Assembly (NCBI GenBank): GCA_002439805.1
Contig: DJPQ01000064.1
Location: 39,552 to 47,352, forward strand
Source: Bacteroidales bacterium UBA6408
Lineage (GTDB): Bacteria; Bacteroidota; Bacteroidia; Bacteroidales; UBA932
Direction: 5' to 3'
Length of the DNA stretch: 7,801 nt
Made by a program: the position numbers and the translations under genes. This document shows, piece after piece, positions 1 to 5,607 of the stretch. How positions within the stretch are numbered: the stretch's first letter is position 1; every line of letters begins with the position of its first letter. Under the pieces are notes generated by a model. It did no database searches and was not told the origin of the DNA. It was given only the letters and a program-made list of their open reading frames with translations.

Positions 1-3000
1 GCGGGAGACGCACCAGACCCCGCGCGTGTCGTAGCCCGCCGTCCGGGTGGTGTCCGGAGCATAGTCGCAAAGGATTTCCGGAAACACGCGGGCGATGGCC
101 TGGCTGTGCCCGGGAAGGTCTATCTCGGGGATTACGGTGATGTTGCGGAACTTGGCGTAGGCGATTATTTCACGCATCTGCTCCTGAGTGTAATAGCCGC
201 CGTAGCTCCTGTCCCAAAGGCCGTACTGCGCTCCCACGGGAGAGTCCCCTCCGCGGAATCCTCCGACTTCGGCAAGTTCCGGATGCGACTTGATTTCAAT
301 GCGCCAGCCCTCGTTGTCCGTAAGGTGCAGATGCAGGACATTGAGGTTGTGCATGCTCATGAGGTCTATCTGTCGCTTCAAGCCTTCTGCATCCACAAAC
401 GCCCTTGCGACGTCTATCATCAGTCCCCTGTAGGAGTTCTCCGGCGCATCGAGCATCACTCCGAACGGCAAGCTGACCGATTCTGAAAGCCCTTTCTTCG
501 CATAGACCGACGGCGGAAGCTGACGCAAAAGGTGCTGGATGCCGTAGAACACCCCGGCGCGGTCGTGCCCCGTGATGCGAAGCTCACCCGGGCGGACGGC
601 AAACTCGAAGCCCGCCGGCCCGCATTCAAGGCCGCCGTCGATGTCAAGAACAATGGCTGCCACACCGCCGCAGGCATTATCAGCCACCGACTTTGTTCTG
701 GTTCCTTTCCGCCCGCGAGTCTCATCTGACGGCTGGATTCCGATTCCGGCCAGATATTCCTTGATGTAAGGGACATACTCACCGGCCTCGTCGGAAAGCG
801 CCGCGACCTCGGACGAAGCCGAGAGTGCAAGGCTGCCGCCGAAATATTTCCGGAACATCCGTTCGGCACAGTCAACGGCAGGTTCATCCGACAAAGGATA
901 GAGTTCCCGTCTGCGTGTCCATTCATTTTCAATCTCATACCACCCGTCTTCGTCAGGAAGCGCCTCACCGCGTTCCACAGCCTCAAAGAAGCGCTCCCAT
1001 CGCGGAAGATAGAACGAGGAAAGCATCCCTCCCCATTCACGGTTGGAATAGTCGTGCAGGCTGCGGGCGGAGAGACGGTCGCCCCAGACGGTGACGAGAG
1101 TCCGCGCGTTACGCTCCATCATCGCCCTGTCTGCGTCGGTCGCGCCGGCCATCTCGTCACAGACTTTCCCCGCCGTCTCAATCCACCGGTTGACATGAAA
1201 GAACGAATCCGTGGAAAGCAACGTGTCAATGTCGGCAATCATCCCGAGAAACGCCTTGTAGCCGGAGCGGAATACCGCCGTGTCTCCGGACTTATACGCC
1301 GTCTCGACATTCCGCAGCAGACAGAGCGTGGAATCCGTAAGAGTCTGGCGCACGAGGTCTGTCAGGTCGTGACGGTAGTCGGCGTTGCCGGAGAAGCGAG
1401 GCTTGACGTCAAGGAACAGGGCAGCAGCGGCGCGGAGTTCTCTCACATCATAGCAAATCTCCGCCGTGCTCCACCTGGAGACGGACTTCAGTCCCCAGCC
1501 GGGGCGGGCGCAGACTATCGGCTCGCTCGTGCCTTCCTGTCCTGTGGGGCAGGCCAGCGCCGAAGCGGCAATCTTGTGCCAGGCACGGGAAAGGGACGGG
1601 TCGGACGCGCCGTAGCGGGCGAGCACATAGCCGTCAAGCCATCGGTCGCATCCGCAACTTCTGTCCCTGCCCGAGTCACAATCCCAGTCCGTTTCCCGGT
1701 TCATCCAAGGAAGTTCAAACAGCAGGTCATAAAGAACAGGATTGGTCTCTATGCCCTCCGGAGCCGCGCCTATGCCGACCATTGTCTCCGGGAAGGCCTC
1801 AATCGCATCGAACCAGCCTTCCGCAGCCTTGGAGAGGCGGCCGTGCAGGCCTATCCGGCCTCCGAAGTTAGGCAGCATGCACCATATCATGTCGTGCCCG
1901 CAATAGCCGTCGCGCCATTTCGGCCTCGCCTCGGAAAATAGGTCAAGGACAATGCAGTCCCCGTGTCCGATAGCCTCAAGTGCCTCGCGCCTCGGATTCT
2001 CATTCCAGCTCTGGAGCACCCACACCGCATCCGGATTGTGACGGCGCAGCCCGGCAAGTATGTTTCTGTAGGCTTCGGGGATGTCCGTGCCCTCAACGCT
2101 GCCTCCCTCATGGAACGGATCCATGCTGTAGAAACGCGAGCGCCCCATAATTTTCGCCTGCTCATCATAGTAGAGGTCGGCAACTGAGGCGAACTTGTCC
2201 GATGACGGCTGAAGAAATGCCGGGCGAGGGAATGCCGCCCAAAGTCCCGTGTCGGACGCGTCATAGCCGGGCTTTCCGATGAAAGAACGCGGGAGCATCC
2301 CGCAGTAGCCGGGCAGGACGGGTTCCATCCCGAGCGAGCGCATCCTGCCGAGGACACTGCGGCAAAGCCTTTCCTGACGGTCGTACCACCGCTCCGGAAG
2401 CGGCCCGCCCCAACCCTCAAGGTTGCCCATCATCCACCATGCCTGAAATCCCGGGCCGGCGATGAAAGAGGAAATTTCATCCTCGTCACAGCCGAGGCCG
2501 CGGAGCACATTGCGCCAGACGACATCCGTCCCGAGAGCCATCAGCGGCATATTTATTCCATGCAGGGCCATCCAATCGACTTCCTTCATCCAACGTTCCT
2601 CCGTCCAGAAAGCACAGGAGTAGGAATAGGTGCAGTAATTCAGGTAGTAGCGCCATTCTGCCCGGCATTCCCTGCGCTCCGGAGCCTTCGGCAGGGGAAG
2701 AGAGCGTCCACGAAGGTCTGCGTTGAGGCTGTTCCATGATATGTTCACATGAACATAATGGTTCAGATACCATCCCAATCCCGCCGTCGCCGCAGAAACG
2801 CTGCTGCCGACAATCTCAGGCTTTCCGTCCCTTGAGGATATGACAAAGACATCATGCCCTCCGGCGGAAAGCGAAGCGTTGGTGCCGATGAGAATACGCT
2901 CCGACATACCCTCGCCGCAGACGCGGTCAACGAATGAGGAAAGAGCTGAAGATTCCGAAATGGAGTTTCCCGAAACGGCATTTTCAGAACCGGAGCAAAT

Positions 3001-3057
3001 CGGGGTGAGCGCGAACAAGAGCGCGATTGAGAGGAATATATGCGGAATGATTTTCAT
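1..3057 (-). CDS. GH89 alpha-N-acetylglucosaminidase fused to GH20 beta-N-acetylhexosaminidase (3' end outside window)
   Basis: This frame stays open for 1019 codons from the ATG at 3057 to base 1, so the C-terminus is missing. Residues 1-24 form an export signal (hydrophobic 7-20); Cys21 follows T-P-I, a poor lipobox, so signal peptidase I cleavage is more likely. Residues 40-130 are the GH89 N-terminal domain, about 133-465 the catalytic barrel (SYSCAFW, then DWMALHGINMPL), and 470-740 the helical C-terminal domain, ending where human NAGLU ends. Both expected catalytic glutamates are present: Glu317 in DPFHEGG and Glu434 in APEGIE. Residues 741-872 resemble the GH20 N-terminal domain (HDRAGVFYGIQHLL), and 873 onward the GH20 barrel, with Arg877 (YRGLMIDVAR), Asp914 (HLTDNEGW) and His984 (EIDLPGH). 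The GH20 catalytic Asp-Glu pair would lie beyond the edge. Predicted role: removal of terminal alpha-GlcNAc and beta-HexNAc from glycans in the cell envelope. GH89 assignment is very secure and GH20 secure; the substrate is unknown. Confidence 0.95.
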   Translation of the reverse strand, partial: MKIIPHIFLSIALLFALTPICSGSENAVSGNSISESSALSSFVDRVCGEGMSERILIGTNASLSAGGHDVFVISSRDGKPEIVGSSVSAATAGLGWYLNHYVHVNISWNSLNADLRGRSLPLPKAPERRECRAEWRYYLNYCTYSYSCAFWTEERWMKEVDWMALHGINMPLMALGTDVVWRNVLRGLGCDEDEISSFIAGPGFQAWWMMGNLEGWGGPLPERWYDRQERLCRSVLGRMRSLGMEPVLPGYCGMLPRSFIGKPGYDASDTGLWAAFPRPAFLQPSSDKFASVADLYYDEQAKIMGRSRFYSMDPFHEGGSVEGTDIPEAYRNILAGLRRHNPDAVWVLQSWNENPRREALEAIGHGDCIVLDLFSEARPKWRDGYCGHDMIWCMLPNFGGRIGLHGRLSKAAEGWFDAIEAFPETMVGIGAAPEGIETNPVLYDLLFELPWMNRETDWDCDSGRDRSCGCDRWLDGYVLARYGASDPSLSRAWHKIAASALACPTGQEGTSEPIVCARPGWGLKSVSRWSTAEICYDVRELRAAAALFLDVKPRFSGNADYRHDLTDLVRQTLTDSTLCLLRNVETAYKSGDTAVFRSGYKAFLGMIADIDTLLSTDSFFHVNRWIETAGKVCDEMAGATDADRAMMERNARTLVTVWGDRLSARSLHDYSNREWGGMLSSFYLPRWERFFEAVERGEALPDEDGWYEIENEWTRRRELYPLSDEPAVDCAERMFRKYFGGSLALSASSEVAALSDEAGEYVPYIKEYLAGIGIQPSDETRGRKGTRTKSVADNACGGVAAIVLDIDGGLECGPAGFEFAVRPGELRITGHDRAGVFYGIQHLLRQLPPSVYAKKGLSESVSLPFGVMLDAPENSYRGLMIDVARAFVDAEGLKRQIDLMSMHNLNVLHLHLTDNEGWRIEIKSHPELAEVGGFRGGDSPVGAQYGLWDRSYGGYYTQEQMREIIAYAKFRNITVIPEIDLPGHSQAIARVFPEILCDYAPDTTRTAGYDTRGVWCVSR

Positions 3058-3118
3058 TTACATGAGAGGGTTTATATCCCGTATGACGAAATTTGACACA
3101 TCTTTATTCGATTGGGCC
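3058..3118 (-). other. 61-base spacer between bglX-type gene and GH89-GH20 gene
   Basis: This is the short gap between the TAA of the upstream GH3 gene and the ATG of the fusion gene. I see no hairpin followed by a T-run that would end transcription, and no clear promoter, so co-transcription of the two genes is likely. No Shine-Dalgarno sequence precedes the start, which is common in Bacteroidota. The last six bases on the coding strand read ATGTAA, so a start-stop pair sits immediately before the real ATG. Confidence 0.6.
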
Positions 3119-5323
3119 TTATTCGACGTCAATCTCGAACTTCTTGTCGGCGGTGAGAATTTCAAATTTGCCGGGCTCGAAATAGCGCTCGCCGTTCCCG
3201 TTCACATAGCCGAGGTCGCGGAGACGGTCGGCCTCGAAGCGGAAGGTCTCGGTGGCTCCCGCCGGAATCATGCGCTTCTCGAAGAACTTGAGTTCCTTGT
3301 ATGGGCGGGTGACGGTGCTGACGGGGTCGCTGATGTACCAGAAGACGGTCTCCATGCCGTCACGCGGGCTGTCGTTGGTCACATCGACCTCAAATGCGAG
3401 CGGAGTGTCCGAAACTTTGCGGATGTCGCCGTAGGTGAAGTTCGAGTAGCTCAGGCCGTGCCCGAACCAGTACATCGGCTCGCGGGGAATGTCCTGATAG
3501 AAGCCCATGAACGGGCGGCTCGTACGGCGGCGGTTGTAGTAAATCGGAATCTGGCCGGTGGAGTACGGGAAGGTTATGGAGAGCCTTCCTGAAGGGTTCA
3601 CACGGCCGGAGAGTATGCCGGCGGCAGGCTTTCCGCCCGAGATGCCCGGCTGCCACAGCTCCACAATGGCATTGGAGAGCGGTTCGAGGCGGCAGAGTTC
3701 CAGAGGACGGCCGTTGTTAAGCAGCAGGACGAGAGGCTTTCCGGTCTTGCTCAGCTCGACGGCGAGCTGCTCCTGGATTTCCGGAAGGGCAAGGGTCGAG
3801 CGTATGCCGTTCTCGCCGCTCCATTTCGTAAGTTCGCCGAGGCAGAGCACCACGACGTCGGCGCGTCTTGCCGCCGCCACGGCCTCCGAGAAGCCGCTGC
3901 GGTCGTCGCCCTCGAAGCCGCAGCCCTTGGCGTAGAGCACATTAGCCGCGCCGAACTCATCGGTCATGGCCTTGTGAAGCGTAATCACGTCCTCGGCGAG
4001 CGGATGACCGCCCCACGAGCCGACCTGTCCCCAGAGGTCCTTCGCCATAGGGCCGACAAGGGCTATCTTTCCCGGCTTCTGGCCCAGAGGCAGCACCCCG
4101 TCGTTCTTGAGCAGCACGGCCGACTCCTCGGCAAGGCGCATCACTGTCTCGCGGTCGCCCGGAAGGGTGAAGCGCTCGGAGGGCGAAGTCACGGGCGCGT
4201 ATGGATGCTCGAAGAGGCCGAGGCGGAACTTGAGCCGCAGAATCCTGCGCACGGCATCGTCTATGGTGCTTTCCTTGACCTTACCCTCGGCAACGAGGGC
4301 AGCGAGGTTGTGGTAGTAGCAAAGGTCGGCCATGTCTATGTCGAGTCCCGCGTTGGCGGCTATCTCGGCGCACTGCCTGTGGTCGGCGGCAGCACCCTGA
4401 TAGACAAGCTGCTTCACCGCGTCGTAGTCAGAGACAATCATCCCGTCCCAGCCGAACTGCTTCTTGAGCACGTCGGTCAGGAGGTAGCGGTCGCCGTTCA
4501 CGGGAAGCCCGTTAATGGAATTGAAGGAACTCATGATGGTCGCAGCCCCGGCCTCGATGCCGGCCTGATATGGAGGCATATAGGTGTCCCAGAGTGTCTG
4601 ACGGGAGATTTCGGTCGGAACATAGTCCCTGCCGCCCTCGGAGGCTCCGTAGCCGATGTAGTGCTTGATGCAGGCGGCCACCCTCGTGGTGTCGGAGATG
4701 TCGTCGCCCTGATAGCCCCTCACGGAGGCGGCACAGAACACCGACGCAGCATAAGGGTCCTCGCCATACCCTTCCGCGCAGCGTCCCCAGCGACCGTCAC
4801 GGGCAATGTCGACCATCGGCGAGAATGTCCAGTGGATGCCGGTCAGGCGGGTCTCGCGGGCTGAAATCGCGCAGGCGCTCTCGACGAGCTCCGGATTCCA
4901 GGAGCAGGCCTGGGCGAGAGGAATCGGATAGACGGTGCGGAAGCCGTGGATGGCGTCGTAGCCGAACAGGACCGGGATTCCGAGGCGTGTCTCCTCAAGT
5001 GCGCGGCGCTGCATGGCATTGATTTCAGTCGCGTCCGTGGCGACATAGGTGATGTAGCTTCCGAGCACAGGCTCTGCCGTCTCGTTCCCTATATTATTGG
5101 CATTCAGGTTCTTGCCAAGCGTAATCTGGCTCATCTGGAGGACTTTCTCCTCAAGCGTCATCCTCGACAGCAGGTCCTCCACACGCTTTTCCACCGGAGC
5201 GTCGGCCTGCTTATAAAGCGGCGTCGATGACTCCCCGCATGAGAGAGCCGCGAAAACGGCGAGGGAAAGCGAAGCGTATCTGAAGAACGCCGTCGCGACG
5301 GAAGGTATATATTTACAAATCAT
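3119..5323 (-). CDS. bglX: GH3 beta-glucosidase, BglX type, putative lipoprotein
   Basis: A complete 734-residue glycoside hydrolase family 3 enzyme, close in length to E. coli periplasmic BglX (765). Predicted role: a retaining exo-beta-glucosidase trimming oligosaccharides in the periplasm. The N-terminus has a signal with hydrophobic residues 17-28 and Cys29 in AALSC, a loose lipobox; the residues after it are not a strong acidic surface-export signal. The catalytic barrel covers about residues 45-370: substrate-binding Asp123 (GYDAIHG), RWGRCAEGYGEDPY at 178-191, Lys220-His221, and nucleophile Asp299 in GMIVSDYDAV. The alpha/beta sandwich domain (about 400-585) carries the probable acid/base Glu504 in WSGENGIR. 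The fibronectin III-like domain (about 640-734) follows FGHGLSYSNF. No other in-frame Met lies before the catalytic domain, so the start is secure. It lies 61 bases before the GH89-GH20 gene and probably shares its transcript. The family is certain; the exact sugar is not, since GH3 also includes xylosidases and broad-specificity enzymes. Confidence 0.95.
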   Translation of the reverse strand: MICKYIPSVATAFFRYASLSLAVFAALSCGESSTPLYKQADAPVEKRVEDLLSRMTLEEKVLQMSQITLGKNLNANNIGNETAEPVLGSYITYVATDATEINAMQRRALEETRLGIPVLFGYDAIHGFRTVYPIPLAQACSWNPELVESACAISARETRLTGIHWTFSPMVDIARDGRWGRCAEGYGEDPYAASVFCAASVRGYQGDDISDTTRVAACIKHYIGYGASEGGRDYVPTEISRQTLWDTYMPPYQAGIEAGAATIMSSFNSINGLPVNGDRYLLTDVLKKQFGWDGMIVSDYDAVKQLVYQGAAADHRQCAEIAANAGLDIDMADLCYYHNLAALVAEGKVKESTIDDAVRRILRLKFRLGLFEHPYAPVTSPSERFTLPGDRETVMRLAEESAVLLKNDGVLPLGQKPGKIALVGPMAKDLWGQVGSWGGHPLAEDVITLHKAMTDEFGAANVLYAKGCGFEGDDRSGFSEAVAAARRADVVVLCLGELTKWSGENGIRSTLALPEIQEQLAVELSKTGKPLVLLLNNGRPLELCRLEPLSNAIVELWQPGISGGKPAAGILSGRVNPSGRLSITFPYSTGQIPIYYNRRRTSRPFMGFYQDIPREPMYWFGHGLSYSNFTYGDIRKVSDTPLAFEVDVTNDSPRDGMETVFWYISDPVSTVTRPYKELKFFEKRMIPAGATETFRFEADRLRDLGYVNGNGERYFEPGKFEILTADKKFEIDVE

Positions 5324-5428
5324 TCTATATCAACAAAATATATTTACGCAATATTATAAAACCTTCAAAAAATAACCTGCATCATCTTTTTCATTCTTTT
5401 CGGTCCATGTTCCTTTTCTCATCGGTCA

Positions 5429-5443
5429 TGTACCTCCAGTACA
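5429..5443. promoter_or_regulatory. Small inverted repeat TGTAC-N5-GTACA
   Basis: A perfect 5-base dyad with a 5-base spacer, with half-sites one helical turn apart, about 106-120 bases upstream of the bglX-type start. The shape suits a dimeric regulator, but a 5-base dyad is expected by chance in a gap of this size, so it is only a candidate operator. Confidence 0.2.
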
Positions 5444-5543
5444 CTCCCTCTTCCCAAAGAAACCTATACTCGAAAATAAAAGACAAATCTGAGGCAGTTT
5501 ATTTTTTTCAAGTTTCTATATATCCCCATAAAGTCCAAATCGA

Positions 5544-5557
5544 GAAAAAATTTTTTC
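5544..5557. repeat. 14-base perfect A/T palindrome
   Basis: The sequence G-A6-T6-C reads the same on both strands. It lies about 50 bases after the stop of the upstream GH3 gene. It cannot form a stable RNA hairpin because it has no loop and only A-U pairs, so a terminator role is weak. A bent or nucleoid-protein-binding DNA element is equally possible. Confidence 0.45.
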
Positions 5558-5607
5558 ATATTTCCATGAATATTCCCGAAGATTGGGGAGTTTTTTCAGA
5601 TTCCGGA

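Larger units (their letters stand above)
5387..5598 (-). repeat. Four scattered TGAAAAA(A) tracts
   Basis: On the minus strand the motif TGAAAAAA occurs at 5598-5591, 5558-5551 and 5510-5503, and a shorter TGAAAAA occurs at 5393-5387. All lie in the non-coding gap. Their start-to-start distances (40, 48 and 117 bases) are not regular enough to be called phased. A-tracts of this kind bend DNA and can act as upstream promoter elements, but in AT-rich DNA they may also be chance. Confidence 0.4.
5324..5607 (-). promoter_or_regulatory. AT-rich intergenic gap, probable promoter region of the bglX-type gene
   Basis: A 284-base gap, far richer in A/T than the flanking genes, with no convincing gene on either strand. 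It holds four T-runs ending in CA, a 14-base A/T palindrome (5544-5557) and a small inverted repeat (5429-5443). The minus strand is purine-rich just upstream of the GH3 start. A loose match to the Bacteroidota -7 element (TATATTTTG, 5342-5334, with TTTG at 5369-5366) lies so close to the ATG that it would leave almost no leader, so I do not call it. No strong GC-rich hairpin plus T-run terminator is seen after the upstream GH3 gene. The promoter role is inferred from composition and position only. Confidence 0.45.

Noticed and set aside
456..2773. Several medium-length minus-strand frames (for example 456-1040, 1887-2420, 2486-2773) that could suggest a broken or frameshifted gene
   Set aside because: The remaining minus-strand frame is continuous from 3057 to 1 and gives an unbroken GH89-GH20 protein with all expected motifs; the others are out of frame and look like no known protein.
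3974..4864. A 296-codon plus-strand open frame opposite the bglX-type gene, and a similar 295-codon one at 1054-1941 opposite the GH89 part
   Set aside because: Same reason: antisense shadows of conserved glycosidase genes, with no independent motif or start signal.
5334..5369. Possible Bacteroidota promoter (TTTG, 23 bases, TATATTTTG on the minus strand)
   Set aside because: The -7 element has one base too many for TAnnTTTG and would place the transcription start within a few bases of the ATG, so the match is too weak to call.
5385..5435. Tiny minus-strand frames of 12 and 22 codons after a GGAGG, possible leader peptides
   Set aside because: They are too short to judge, show no attenuator-like hairpins or repeated codons, and such frames occur by chance in a gap of this size.
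5560..5590. Weak hairpin (TCCC, 8-base loop, GGGA) after the upstream GH3 gene as a terminator
   Set aside because: The stem is only four pairs and no T-run follows it directly on the coding strand.
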